Of a stretch of 64,000 nt of DNA, positions 45,556 through 54,580 are shown in pieces. Numbering within the stretch: the stretch's first letter is position 1; the number at the start of each line of letters is the position of its first letter. A program made the position numbers and the translations under genes. Location of the stretch: positions 1-64,000 of the forward strand of contig CAMWBY010000017.1 in the NCBI GenBank assembly GCA_947172645.1. Direction: 5' to 3'. Source of the DNA: an uncultured Lachnospiraceae bacterium (GTDB lineage: Bacteria > Bacillota > Clostridia > Lachnospirales > Lachnospiraceae). Under the pieces are notes generated by a model. The model did no database searches. It saw only the letters and a program-made list of their open reading frames with translations, and was not told where the DNA came from.

Positions 45556-46977
45556 TTATGTAATATTTCGAACCCACCTGTATTTCTTATAATGTCTGTA
45601 TACCGCCGGAAGCTTCACAACTTCATCCAGGTTCAGGACGAAATACACCGCCATCACCGGCAGCTTCAGCACAAATGCACAGACACATCCCAAGGGCACC
45701 GTGATACACCATAATGTCACCGTATCGCACAAAAGCCCAAATTTCGAATCTCCTCCGGCTGGGAAAATCCCCCCGATGGTCATGCTGTTAACGGACTTGC
45801 CTGCAATATAATAGGAGCTGATAATCAACATCCCCCTCAAATACTCTTTCGCCGCAGGCGTCAGGCTGACAAGTTCCGTAATTACAGGCGACAGAAGAAG
45901 CAATAAGGCTCCTGATAAGATTCCGCCCAGGACAGACGCCTTCACCAAAACACGCCCGGCCGTTTTCGCTTCCTCGAACCGTCCGGCTCCCAACTCATTT
46001 CCCACAATCATACCGCCTGCACTTCCCAATCCCATACAGAGGCAAATCACGAGGTTCTTGGAAATATTGGCAATTCCATTGGCTGCCACCGCATCGGAAC
46101 CCAAATGTCCCATAACAACAGAATACATTGTAAATCCGCCGCCCCAAGCCAGTTCATTGAGAAGCACCGGCCCGGTCTTTTCCCAGAAACGTCTCATCAG
46201 TTCCCGGTCAGTGCCGGACAAAAACCCGCTCAAAGACAGCTGTATGTGAAAATTTCCTTTCTTCCGCGCCATGGCCATATAAGCTATGCTCCATACAACC
46301 TGGATAGCAGTCGCCGCCACAGTCGCAAACGCCGCCCCCGTAATCCGCATGGAGGGCGCTCCAAACAACCCGAAAATTAAGATGGCATTGAGCATAATAT
46401 TCAGGATAACGCCCGCGCTGCTAATTACTGAGCTCATATTGACTGCACCACAGTTTTTCATAACCGTCAGGTATACCTGTGACACCGCAGACAAAAGATA
46501 GGAAACTCCAACTGCCTTTAAATATTCACTTCCCATTGTAACCAATTCCGGGTCATCCGTAAAGAACAGCATAATATTTTCCGGGAAAAAGAAAACCGCC
46601 AGGCAAAATATGGCCGCCACAAAGCAGGAAATGCGCAAGACCAACACCACAATCCTTGAAATCTGTTCATAGTCCCTTTTCCCGTAATATTGCGCCACAT
46701 ACATGTTCTCCCCGATGACGAACGCCGCCATAAAAAGGTTAAACACAAAAGTTACCTGTGTGGCTAACGATACCGCCGACATAGAACTCTGGTTCAGCCT
46801 TCCCAGCATTACCGCATCGCTTGCCCCCACAAGCGCAAGCATAAACTGTTGAAATGCAATCGGAAGTACAAGGCGAATCATTTTGCTCATATAGGGATGT
46901 GCCTGCCCCGAATTGTTTCCGCTGTCACTGCCATATTTATTTTTTATATTCACAATAATCCCCTCTGCATCCCACAA
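45556..46977 (-). CDS. MATE family efflux transporter (third of three)
   Basis: 473 residues, 12 helices, MATE repeats visible (QQFMLALVGASDAVMLGRLNQSSMSAVSLATQ; GSDAVAANGIANISKNLVICLCMGLGSAGGMIVGNELGAG). Start uncertain; an internal ATG (MSKMIRLVLP) 27 codons in would match the usual MATE N terminus. Divergent to an AraC regulator, with a long hairpin in the space between. Confidence 0.92.
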   Translation of the reverse strand: MWDAEGIIVNIKNKYGSDSGNNSGQAHPYMSKMIRLVLPIAFQQFMLALVGASDAVMLGRLNQSSMSAVSLATQVTFVFNLFMAAFVIGENMYVAQYYGKRDYEQISRIVVLVLRISCFVAAIFCLAVFFFPENIMLFFTDDPELVTMGSEYLKAVGVSYLLSAVSQVYLTVMKNCGAVNMSSVISSAGVILNIMLNAILIFGLFGAPSMRITGAAFATVAATAIQVVWSIAYMAMARKKGNFHIQLSLSGFLSGTDRELMRRFWEKTGPVLLNELAWGGGFTMYSVVMGHLGSDAVAANGIANISKNLVICLCMGLGSAGGMIVGNELGAGRFEEAKTAGRVLVKASVLGGILSGALLLLLSPVITELVSLTPAAKEYLRGMLIISSYYIAGKSVNSMTIGGIFPAGGDSKFGLLCDTVTLWCITVPLGCVCAFVLKLPVMAVYFVLNLDEVVKLPAVYRHYKKYRWVRNIT

Positions 46978-46983
46978 ATCTGC

Positions 46984-47082
46984 ACCTGTTATCTAACAGG
47001 ATTGGCCCCGGCCAGCAGGAAATCCCCACGCAGTATAGGATTTCCTCTGGCCGAAAAACCCCAATCTTGTTCTCCTGCAGGT
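46984..47082. repeat. Long imperfect inverted repeat (about 99 nt hairpin)
   Basis: Nested arms: ACCTG/CAGGT, AACAGGATTGG/CCAATCTTGTT (one wobble), CGGCCAG/CTGGCCG and AGGAAATCC/GGATTTCCT around a 12-nt loop at 47026. More than 27 pairs with only small bulges. No gene and no T-run on either side. Confidence 0.7.
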
Positions 47083-47174
47083 ATGTTTTAACAATATCAT
47101 ATTTTTCTTTTCAAATCTTTCAGAATAGTCTATAATTATATAACAATCTTCTATGCAATAAGGAGTTTTAACCT

Positions 47175-48089
47175 ATGAAAATACCGGCAAAATATTGTTC
47201 CGCCTTTAACCAGGAATTTTCGGAAACTGTCTCGTATAACAATCCGCTGTTTCCTGCCTACGTTCAATATGGACTTCTTTCGTCCTACCCCGATTACTCG
47301 GCAATCAGCCACTGGCACGAAGACCTGGAATTTATTCTTATTAAAAGTGGGAAAATGACTTACAATGTAAACGGGGAATTGGTCGAACTGACCGAAAACA
47401 ACGGAATCATGGTAAACAGCCGGCAGCTGCACTACGGATTTTCTGCACAGCACAATGAATGTGCGTTTATCTGTATCCTTCTTTCCACAGAATTGCTCCG
47501 GGGAAACGAATGGTTCTACCACAACTTTATTGAGTGCATCACCGCCAATTCCTCAATTCCTTATATCTACCTTGATTGTGAAGGCTGGCAAAAGACAATT
47601 TTAGAACGGTTGGAAAACCTGTACCGGAATTTCGGCGGAAATCCTTCCAATCTTGTACAGGCAGAATGTTGTTATGAAGTCATCATGGATTTTGCACGGA
47701 TAATGAAGACAATCTATGAAAATCTGGATACAAGAACGCAGACAACCGACAAAGAATCTTCCGACCTTGCCGCGCTCAGAAGTATGATTACCTACATAGA
47801 AGAACACTATGCAAATCATATTTCTCTTGAAGGAATCGCGCTTGCCGGAGCCTGCTGCAAGAGCAGGTGCTCCCTTCTCTTTAAAAAGTATCTCCGTGAT
47901 ACCCCAATTACGTACACGACAAAGCTTCGGCTCAGGAAAAGCCTCGGCGCTTTGTTGGAATCTGATTCAGGCATCACGGAAATCGCATATGAACACGGTT
48001 TTGGCGGCGCAAGCTACTATTGCGAAACCTTCCAGAAATATTATGGAATATCGCCTTTGAAATACCGAAAAGCGCTGTCTGGGGAATGA
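47175..48089 (+). CDS. AraC family regulator with cupin sensor
   Basis: 304 residues. N-terminal cupin-like ligand domain (SAISHWHEDLEFILIKSGKMTYNVNGE) and C-terminal double helix-turn-helix (ISLEGIALAGACCKSRCSLLFKKYL, GITEIAYEHGFGGASYYCETFQKYYGISPLKYRK). Ribosome site AAGGAG. A TATAAT at 47131 with TTTCAA 16 bp upstream is a likely promoter. It is divergent to the third MATE gene, its probable target. Confidence 0.93.
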   Translation: MKIPAKYCSAFNQEFSETVSYNNPLFPAYVQYGLLSSYPDYSAISHWHEDLEFILIKSGKMTYNVNGELVELTENNGIMVNSRQLHYGFSAQHNECAFICILLSTELLRGNEWFYHNFIECITANSSIPYIYLDCEGWQKTILERLENLYRNFGGNPSNLVQAECCYEVIMDFARIMKTIYENLDTRTQTTDKESSDLAALRSMITYIEEHYANHISLEGIALAGACCKSRCSLLFKKYLRDTPITYTTKLRLRKSLGALLESDSGITEIAYEHGFGGASYYCETFQKYYGISPLKYRKALSGE

Positions 48090-48098
48090 CCCTGCTCA

Positions 48099-48905
48099 TT
48101 AGAACAATTCATCCAGCAAAATATAGTACCGGATTTTCTCCCAGTCCGGCTCTATTCCCAATTCCCGGAACAAAAGCAAATCGTCATAGCCAGGATATGC
48201 CTGCCTGCTGTATTTCCCGCTGTAATTCTGGGAGATACTCCGGTAGCATATTGCGATGTCACACCATTTGTCGGCTATGCCTGACCTGCCAAGGTCGATA
48301 TAGCCGGTCACCTCTTCGCCCCTGCCGAACAGATTGGGGAGGCAGTAATCCCCATGGGACAGGACAGCCTCTTCCTTGGGCATATTTGCATACAGCCAGT
48401 CAAGCAAATGTGACGGGTTGGCGAAACCATTTTCTCCGAACGTATCCGGCTCCACATTCTCCAAGTCTACCAGTCCCTTTTCCACATTATATGCCGCCTG
48501 CTTCAGTTTATATTGCAGCCTCTGGTCACTGGGACAGTCCGATACGTCCACATCCCAAAGCATCTTAAGTCCCCTGGCCAACAGCTTGCACTGTATATGC
48601 GGATTCTCCATATACCCATCGCTGCACGCCATCTCCCCGGCACATTTGCCCATTAACAGATAGGACTTGCCATCCGACTTTTTATAGGCATACACGGCGG
48701 GTACGGGAAGCTTTCCCTGCAGATACCGGGTCATAAGGTACTCGTTTTCAGCCTCTGCGCTGTCATCCTGGATTTTCAGGACCTGGTCTTCAAAGAGCAG
48801 AACGGACGAACCGGACATCCCGATTTCATCCGCCGTATAACCGCCTGCCGCAAGGAGCCTGTCAATCTTATTCTCTTCCATATTTTCCGTAACTTGTATT
48901 GCCAT
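48099..48905 (-). CDS. Aminoglycoside 3'-phosphotransferase-like kinase (APH(3') family)
   Basis: 268 residues with the complete APH kinase set: nucleotide loop region (SGSSVLLFEDQVLKI), catalytic loop LSHGDYCLPNLF, metal Asp in GYIDLGRSGIADKWCDIAICYRSI and C-terminal YYILLDELF as in APH(3')-III. Whether it inactivates kanamycin-type drugs here is not known; the chromosomal setting without mobile elements suggests an intrinsic or divergent enzyme. Ribosome site GGAGG. Confidence 0.92.
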   Translation of the reverse strand: MAIQVTENMEENKIDRLLAAGGYTADEIGMSGSSVLLFEDQVLKIQDDSAEAENEYLMTRYLQGKLPVPAVYAYKKSDGKSYLLMGKCAGEMACSDGYMENPHIQCKLLARGLKMLWDVDVSDCPSDQRLQYKLKQAAYNVEKGLVDLENVEPDTFGENGFANPSHLLDWLYANMPKEEAVLSHGDYCLPNLFGRGEEVTGYIDLGRSGIADKWCDIAICYRSISQNYSGKYSRQAYPGYDDLLLFRELGIEPDWEKIRYYILLDELF

Positions 48906-49003
48906 GTCCCTGCCCTCCTACGTGGGTACGTTTATAGTGTACAAAATATTCTCATCGATGACCTGTGCGGGAAACTGTGATTTTCTTCATCGTATCCGGC
49001 AAC

Positions 49004-50605
49004 TTATAATGCATCGATAACCCCCTGGATACCCCGCTCCTCATAGATTTTCTTATAGTATGCCACCTCATCCCGAATCAGTTCATCGATGACCTGCATC
49101 CCGAGAAGCTCCACCGGGGCCTTATCGTCCGTCATAATATAGTCCCCCGCCTCATAAGCCGCCAGATTACGGGAAACAGTTCCCATCATTGACGCCAGGT
49201 TTTCATCCCCAATCTTTCCCCGGCGGCTTTCAAAATTCTCCAACATCTGCGGGTTATCGGAAGCAAAAAGCTCTCTGTTCGTGGAACCTTTTACATCCAC
49301 CGTATACACTTCCCCGAACACACTTCCAATCGTGTCTGCAAGATGTTGGTTGATGCTGCCTTCGCTGCTGCCCCGCATATTCATATTAACTACCATCACC
49401 CCATCTTCCTCCAGATGGTCTTTTACAAGCGAAAAGAACTCCACGGAAGACATCTGGAAGGGAATCGTAATATCCTGATAGGCGTCCACCATAATCACAT
49501 CATACTTGCCCTCTATGGCATTCAGATACGCCCTGCCGTCATAGGTCGCCACCTGCACATCCTCCGGCAGTTCAAAATATTCCCGTGCAAGCCCTGTAAT
49601 CTTCTCGTCAATCTCCACGCCCTCAATTGCCATCCCGCCATAATAGTTGCGGCACTGATGGGCATATGTCCCGGTCCCCATTCCCAGAATCAGCACATTA
49701 CAGTCGGCGGGCTCCTCCTGTCCCGCCATCAGAGGCGCCGCCATGGCATAATCATAGTACATACCGGTCAATCCCTCATCCTTCATCAAAATGGACTGCA
49801 CCCCAAAAAGGACATTCGTAGATAATATGACGATTCTGTCATTTTCTTTCACCTGCAAATAATTATAAATAGACTCTCCCTCATAGGCAAGCCCCGTCTC
49901 CCAAAAGGCAAAACTATTAGATTTTCCCAGAAGGCAGCATCCTAAGAACGCCACTGCCGCCGTAATGCCTTTTGCCATGCCTCTCCTCCCGCTGATAAAA
50001 TATGCCATGGAAAGCGCCAGAAGAATCCCGGCAAAAATCAGGAATGTAACGGAAGTGCCTACCACCGGAATAGAGATGAAGGTGGGCACAAACGTGCCGA
50101 TGATGCTGCCGATGGTATTAAACGCCCCCAGTGTCCCCACAATCTTGCCGCTGTCAGCCAGGCTGTCCACAGAATATTTCGCCAGGGAGGGTGTGACGGT
50201 TCCCAACAGGAAGAGCGGAAATACAAAGATTACCATACAAGCCGCGAATGCCGCCCAAATCAGAAAATTCGTGCTGACCGTGAAAATAAGAAGCGCGGAT
50301 ATCCCCAAAATAATGTACTTTCCCACCACCGGAATCGCCGCAATCCACACCGCTGCAATCAATATCCTGCCATAGAGCTTGTCCGGGTTCGGATTCTTAT
50401 CCGCACTGCGCCCTCCATAGATATTGCCTAGCGCCATGGCAATCATGATGGTTCCTATAATAATCGTCCACACAATCTGCGAAGAACTGAAGTAAGGCGC
50501 CAGAAGCCTGCTGGCGCCTAATTCCACTGCCATTACCGACATACCTGCGAAAAATTCCGTCAGATATAAGAATACTTTATTTTTTAAGATAGGTGTCGTG
50601 TTCAT
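49004..50605 (-). CDS. Membrane-fused spermidine synthase-like protein
   Basis: 533 residues. About six membrane helices (1-215) precede a cytosolic spermidine synthase-like Rossmann domain: VLILGMGTGTYAHQCRNYYGG, VEIDEKITGLAREYFELP, YDGRAYLNAIEGKYDVIMVDAYQD. The usual SpeE gatekeeping loop is replaced (VDAYQDITIPFQ), so true aminopropyl transfer is uncertain. Ribosome site GAGGA. Confidence 0.87.
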   Translation of the reverse strand: MNTTPILKNKVFLYLTEFFAGMSVMAVELGASRLLAPYFSSSQIVWTIIIGTIMIAMALGNIYGGRSADKNPNPDKLYGRILIAAVWIAAIPVVGKYIILGISALLIFTVSTNFLIWAAFAACMVIFVFPLFLLGTVTPSLAKYSVDSLADSGKIVGTLGAFNTIGSIIGTFVPTFISIPVVGTSVTFLIFAGILLALSMAYFISGRRGMAKGITAAVAFLGCCLLGKSNSFAFWETGLAYEGESIYNYLQVKENDRIVILSTNVLFGVQSILMKDEGLTGMYYDYAMAAPLMAGQEEPADCNVLILGMGTGTYAHQCRNYYGGMAIEGVEIDEKITGLAREYFELPEDVQVATYDGRAYLNAIEGKYDVIMVDAYQDITIPFQMSSVEFFSLVKDHLEEDGVMVVNMNMRGSSEGSINQHLADTIGSVFGEVYTVDVKGSTNRELFASDNPQMLENFESRRGKIGDENLASMMGTVSRNLAAYEAGDYIMTDDKAPVELLGMQVIDELIRDEVAYYKKIYEERGIQGVIDAL

Positions 50606-50686
50606 TTGCCGTCCTCTTCCTGTATATTAGTAGTTGCCTTATATTTATCTCATAGTATATATGAAACATCCCATTTTTACAATCGC

Positions 50687-52243
50687 TTAGACACTCCCTT
50701 TTACCACCAAAATCTTATCCCCTGCATTCACCTCTTCCGAAGTAAGCTCATTGACTTCTTTTAACTGCGCAATCGGCACGTAATACCTCTTGCCGATATC
50801 CCACAGCGTATCTCCCTGCCCCACAATATAAATGACCATTCCCGGCAGCTCGCTAAGCTTATTTAAATCCAGGTCCTCAACCTTAATATCCGTAATTAAG
50901 CTGCTCTTCTGCACTGCAAACACAATCACCTTAAATTGCAGCGCCGCCTTCACATCAAGCTCCGCTCCGTCAAGCATCGTCACGGTCAGCTGTTCAATGC
51001 TGTAATGAAGCTTAAAAATACTTGTAGGCGTAATGTTCTCCGCTTCAATCACGTACTGGAACGGAAGCACATTTTTCGTGGAATAGATGGATTTGGAACC
51101 GTTGCTGCACAGATACAGCGTGGTCACCGCCAATGTTCCCGTAATGGCAATCCCGTTCTCCACGATTGCCTGTTCTTCAATCTGGATGTCTCCCTCGGAA
51201 TGTATCAACTGGTACATGGGCATCTCCGCATTCTGTATCTTCGCGTGTTCCGCAATTTTGCACTTGCCGCTTCCGCTTAACAGAAGGCTCTTAAGCTGTA
51301 CCTCCGTCGTCAGCGCCTCAATTTCCTTATCCACACCGTAGATATCCGACAACACTTCCATGTTTTCTTCTTCGTACAGATGAATCTCTAAATCAAGCAC
51401 CGGTTCTACGCAGAAAACCCGCTCCTCACCGTCAAAATCCTGGCGCACTTCCACATTGCACTGCCCCAGGCTGTAGCGTATATCAGGAATCATGTTTTCC
51501 CTGCATCCGTGGCACTCGATAATCCCGCTGAAAGGTACCGTATTCTCATACCACAGCGTCCTGTCGTTGTCCCCCTCTCCCTCATATAAGAAAAAGGCTT
51601 TCATCTCTCCCTGGATGGATAGTTTCTCCTCCAAGGCCTTAAATTCCACATGGTCAAACGTAATATGGTGCCATATGGTCTGAAACACATTGGGCAGATT
51701 TCCCGTCAGCTCCATCTCCTCTTTCAAACGGAAAATATCCTTTTTCTGCAGCACAAGCTGCACTACAGGATATACCCTTTTACGGTATTCCACCGGCTCA
51801 TCATGATAGAGGTCAACCGCCGTGTCCTGCTCCACGTGTTCTTCCAGTTCCAGCCCAAAGGTCACTACTGCCTGAACGCTGAGCTTTCGGGAATTAATTA
51901 ATCCCACCGTCAAATCTTCTATCGTCCAGTCCGTCAGGATAATGTCCCCGCTTGTCACCCCTTCCATATTGACCCGTTCCTCGAAAGGAATTACCGCCTC
52001 CATGCTGGCGCAGGTCCCTTCCATGTCCGTAAGGTACAGAATAGATACTACAAGCCTGCCCCGCAGATTCACTACATTCTCACCTGCACGGATTTCCTCC
52101 ATGATGATTTCGCCCTTGCTGTTTAAAAGATAACTGGCATCGGGTTTGTTATCTGAAATATTCACATCCTCTTCCAGCACAGTCTGCGTTCCCGCCCTGC
52201 TGCTAATCCGGTCCATATGTATCTTCTTTTTTACTAATTCCAC
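50687..52243 (-). CDS. SPOCS (DUF3794) and LysM domain spore protein
   Basis: 518 residues. Two or more SPOCS/DUF3794 beta modules (N-terminal GTQTVLEEDVNISDNKPDASYLLNSKGEI; others around 150-280 and 320-440) and a C-terminal LysM (YIVGQGDTLWDIGKRYYVPIAQLKEVNEL). Proteins of this make-up are spore-coat or cortex morphogenesis factors in Clostridia. The start is GTG with GGAGG nine nt upstream. That ribosome site lies in a palindrome that also holds a sigma-E-like -10 (next entry). Confidence 0.92.
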   Translation of the reverse strand: MELVKKKIHMDRISSRAGTQTVLEEDVNISDNKPDASYLLNSKGEIIMEEIRAGENVVNLRGRLVVSILYLTDMEGTCASMEAVIPFEERVNMEGVTSGDIILTDWTIEDLTVGLINSRKLSVQAVVTFGLELEEHVEQDTAVDLYHDEPVEYRKRVYPVVQLVLQKKDIFRLKEEMELTGNLPNVFQTIWHHITFDHVEFKALEEKLSIQGEMKAFFLYEGEGDNDRTLWYENTVPFSGIIECHGCRENMIPDIRYSLGQCNVEVRQDFDGEERVFCVEPVLDLEIHLYEEENMEVLSDIYGVDKEIEALTTEVQLKSLLLSGSGKCKIAEHAKIQNAEMPMYQLIHSEGDIQIEEQAIVENGIAITGTLAVTTLYLCSNGSKSIYSTKNVLPFQYVIEAENITPTSIFKLHYSIEQLTVTMLDGAELDVKAALQFKVIVFAVQKSSLITDIKVEDLDLNKLSELPGMVIYIVGQGDTLWDIGKRYYVPIAQLKEVNELTSEEVNAGDKILVVKGSV

Positions 52244-52252
52244 AAAAATAAA

Positions 52253-52294
52253 CCTCCATGCGTATACTTAGTATAAGTGTATGCCGCATGGAGG
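52253..52294 (-). promoter_or_regulatory. Palindrome with a sigma-E-like -10 covering the SPOCS-gene ribosome site
   Basis: CCTCCATGCG (52253-52262) and CGCATGGAGG (52285-52294) are perfect complements, with a further GTAT/ATAC. On the minus strand CATACACT (52283-52276) matches the sigma-E -10 (CATACAnT); the -35 is weak (an ATA core 14 nt upstream). The downstream arm holds GGAGG, the ribosome site. Same design as at spoIIID. Confidence 0.5.
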
Positions 52295-52429
52295 CTGTAT
52301 AGAACATCAGTCATAGGAATTGTTGGTATTGCAGTAACAATTATTAGTATTATTGTTACGCTTATCAGTATTACACAATCTTATGATAAACAAAGGCATC
52401 AAAAAAGCAACCGCCGCTCGCCCAAGTGA
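52277..52429 (+). pseudogene. Type I toxin-like membrane peptide remnant
   Basis: An open frame of 50 codons from GTG encodes a hydrophobic helix (VIGIVGIAVTIISIIVTLIS) followed by a basic tail (YDKQRHQKSNRRSPK), the layout of TxpA/Hol-Tox type I toxins. The tail codons and TGA lie inside the terminator stem, as in that family. There is no in-frame ATG and no ribosome site at a normal distance from the GTG; a GGAGG at 52290 has no start codon in frame. It is probably a decayed copy. Confidence 0.4.
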
Positions 52430-52443
52430 TTGGTTGCTTTTTT
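52401..52443. terminator. Bidirectional terminator of pyrD and the toxin-like ORF
   Basis: AAAAAAGCAACC (52401-52412) pairs perfectly with GGTTGCTTTTTT (52432-52443), with A/T tails on both strands. Confidence 0.92.
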
Positions 52444-52485
52444 GATAAATACCAATTAACAAGGTGAACCGTTTGCTTTACTATA

Positions 52486-53391
52486 CTAATCTTCCACCGC
52501 CCCAATCAGTTCCGTCACATTTTCAACCCCGTATCTCTTCATATAGGCTTCTATCCCTTCCACAATCTCCACCGTCGCGTATGGATTTACGAAGTTCATA
52601 GCCCCCACTGCCACCGCGCTTGCCCCGGCGAGCAAAAACTCGACCGCATCCTCCGCATCCGCTATGCCGCCCATACCGATAACCGGAATCTTCACCGCAT
52701 GGGACGCCTGGTATACCATGCGCACCGCCACCGGTTTGATAGCAGGACCGGAAAGCCCGCCTGTCTTATTGGCAAGCGCAAATTTTCTTCTATGGATATC
52801 AATCTTCATGCCTGTAATCGTATTAATCATGGACAGCGCATCCGCTCCGGCTGCCTCCGCCGCCTTCGCCATCTCTGCGATATCCGTCACGTTGGGGCTT
52901 AGCTTCATGATAATGGGCTGTTTTGCCTTACGTTTAATCCGGGAAGTAATGTCATACAAGCTGTCCGCCTTCTGCCCGAAAGCGATGGCGCCTTCTTTGA
53001 CGTTAGGGCAGGATACGTTGATTTCCAGTAAGTCCACCGGTTCTTCCCCAAGCCGTTCCACCACTTCCAGATAGTCTTCCACCGTCTTCCCACACACGTT
53101 GACGATAATCTTCGTATCGTATTTCTGTAAAAAAGGAATGTCTCTCTCGATTAAGACATCGACCCCGGGGTTCTGCAAACCTATGGCGTTGAGCATACCG
53201 CCGTAAGTCTCCGCCACCCGCGGCGTCGGGTTCCCCGGCCAAGGCACATTTGCCACACCTTTGGTCACCACCGCCCCAAGTCTGTTCAAATCCACAAAAT
53301 CACTGTATTCCATACCGGAACCAAATGTCCCGGATGCCGTCATAACCGGATTGTTCAATACCACTCCTGCAATTTCCACCTTTGTATTCAT
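52486..53391 (-). CDS. pyrD: Dihydroorotate dehydrogenase B, catalytic subunit
   Basis: 301 residues, class 1B (PyrDB) length. FMN barrel motifs NPVMTASGTFGSG, catalytic Cys in LEINVSCPNVKEG, KLSPNVTDI, INTITGMKID and GMGGIADAEDAVEFLLAGASAVAVG. It oxidises dihydroorotate with electrons going to PyrK. It overlaps pyrK by one nt (TGATG), so the two are coupled. Confidence 0.97.
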   Translation of the reverse strand: MNTKVEIAGVVLNNPVMTASGTFGSGMEYSDFVDLNRLGAVVTKGVANVPWPGNPTPRVAETYGGMLNAIGLQNPGVDVLIERDIPFLQKYDTKIIVNVCGKTVEDYLEVVERLGEEPVDLLEINVSCPNVKEGAIAFGQKADSLYDITSRIKRKAKQPIIMKLSPNVTDIAEMAKAAEAAGADALSMINTITGMKIDIHRRKFALANKTGGLSGPAIKPVAVRMVYQASHAVKIPVIGMGGIADAEDAVEFLLAGASAVAVGAMNFVNPYATVEIVEGIEAYMKRYGVENVTELIGAVED

Positions 53392-54179
53392 CAGATTTCC
53401 ACCTCTTTTGCTTCAAATACCGGCCCGTCGGTACAAATACGCGCATTGTTTACATGGGAATGGCGGTCGGTTTCCTTCGTCCTGCACACACAGCCCAGGC
53501 AGGCGCCCACACCGCATGCCATCCGCTCTTCCAGGGAAATATAGGCGTCTATGCCCTGCTCCTTAGCATACTGTTTCACTGCGCGCAACATCGGCATCGG
53601 CCCGCACGCCATAATCAGGTCGGCCTGAAGGTCATTGACCCTGATGATATCCATCACATTACCCTGTACCCCCACGCTGCCATCCTCCGTTGCAATATAA
53701 ACCTGTCCATGTTCCCCCAGGTCGTCTTGCAGGAAAAGGTCCTGGTTCCGGTATCCCAGAAGAATATGCTTCTCCCCGTCTAACTCCTTTGCAAGCTGCA
53801 ACATAGGCGGTATACCGATGCCTCCGCCCATAAGGAACACGTTTTTCCCCTTAGCCAGTTCTACCGGAAATCCGTTACCCAATACGCCCAGGACATCCAA
53901 GGTATCGCCCGCGCCATAGGAGGAGAACTCCGCCGTTCCCTTGCCCGCAATACGGTATACAAGGCGAAGCCTGCACTGTGCCCTGTCAACTTCACAGATA
54001 CTGATGGGCCTGGGAAGGAGAGTCGCCGCATTGTGCGGATATACCGCAACAAACTGCCCCGCGTGGGCGTCTTCCGCCAACTCCGTCTCTAACCACAAGT
54101 CATAGACCTGCTCTGCAATCTCTTTTTGTGACACAACTGTTGCTTTAACCTTTTTCTTGTGAACCGATTCTTTCTCCAT
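53391..54179 (-). CDS. pyrK: Dihydroorotate dehydrogenase B, electron-transfer subunit
   Basis: 262 residues. FAD-binding RPISICEVD, NAD-binding GGGIGIPPMLQLAKEL, and C-terminal 2Fe-2S cluster Cys set (MACGVGACLGCVCRT with a later ICTDGPVF). It passes electrons from PyrD to NAD+. First gene of the pyrKD pair. Confidence 0.96.
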   Translation of the reverse strand: MEKESVHKKKVKATVVSQKEIAEQVYDLWLETELAEDAHAGQFVAVYPHNAATLLPRPISICEVDRAQCRLRLVYRIAGKGTAEFSSYGAGDTLDVLGVLGNGFPVELAKGKNVFLMGGGIGIPPMLQLAKELDGEKHILLGYRNQDLFLQDDLGEHGQVYIATEDGSVGVQGNVMDIIRVNDLQADLIMACGPMPMLRAVKQYAKEQGIDAYISLEERMACGVGACLGCVCRTKETDRHSHVNNARICTDGPVFEAKEVEI

Positions 54180-54529
54180 CTTTTCTCCATTCCAAAGCGT
54201 TTTTCACTGAGGACACATACATAATTTAAATTGGTACAGAAATTCCTACTCTGTGCCCTGCCAGAAAGAGAACCTGTGACGCTTTAGCACAAGTTCATAT
54301 CGTTACAGCCAGTTTTCATCTATATTTTTCTTTCATCACCCGTTGCGGCATCCTCAAACCCATGCCTACCCAAACTATCTTTCATCATCTTCCACGACTG
54401 CTCAAAACAAATCTCATATAGTCCCACAAGCCCCGTCATCGTCACATTATCATAAGGCTCCTGATAACCACCGAAGGTACTGACAATATATTACCCCGGG
54501 CCGTAAGGCAAAGTCAAGGAAAAGCGGCC
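54180..54529. other. Intergenic region upstream of pyrK and the MarR gene
   Basis: 350 bp between divergent genes. I see no gene, no PyrR-binding leader and no riboswitch that I can recognise. Confidence 0.4.
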
Positions 54530-54566
54530 TTGACATTTAGTACTATATAGTATTATACTATATAGT
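54530..54566 (+). promoter_or_regulatory. Promoter and paired palindromic operators of the MarR gene
   Basis: TTGACA (54530-54535), 17 bp, TTATAC. Two identical self-palindromic ACTATATAGT boxes (54542-54551 and 54557-54566), centres 15 bp apart, cover the spacer and -10. This strongly suggests autorepression by the MarR protein. Confidence 0.7.
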
Positions 54567-54580
54567 GAGAGGTGATTCAT

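Noticed and set aside
54180-54529. PyrR-type attenuator upstream of pyrK
   Set aside because: No anti-terminator/terminator pair or PyrR-binding loop visible.
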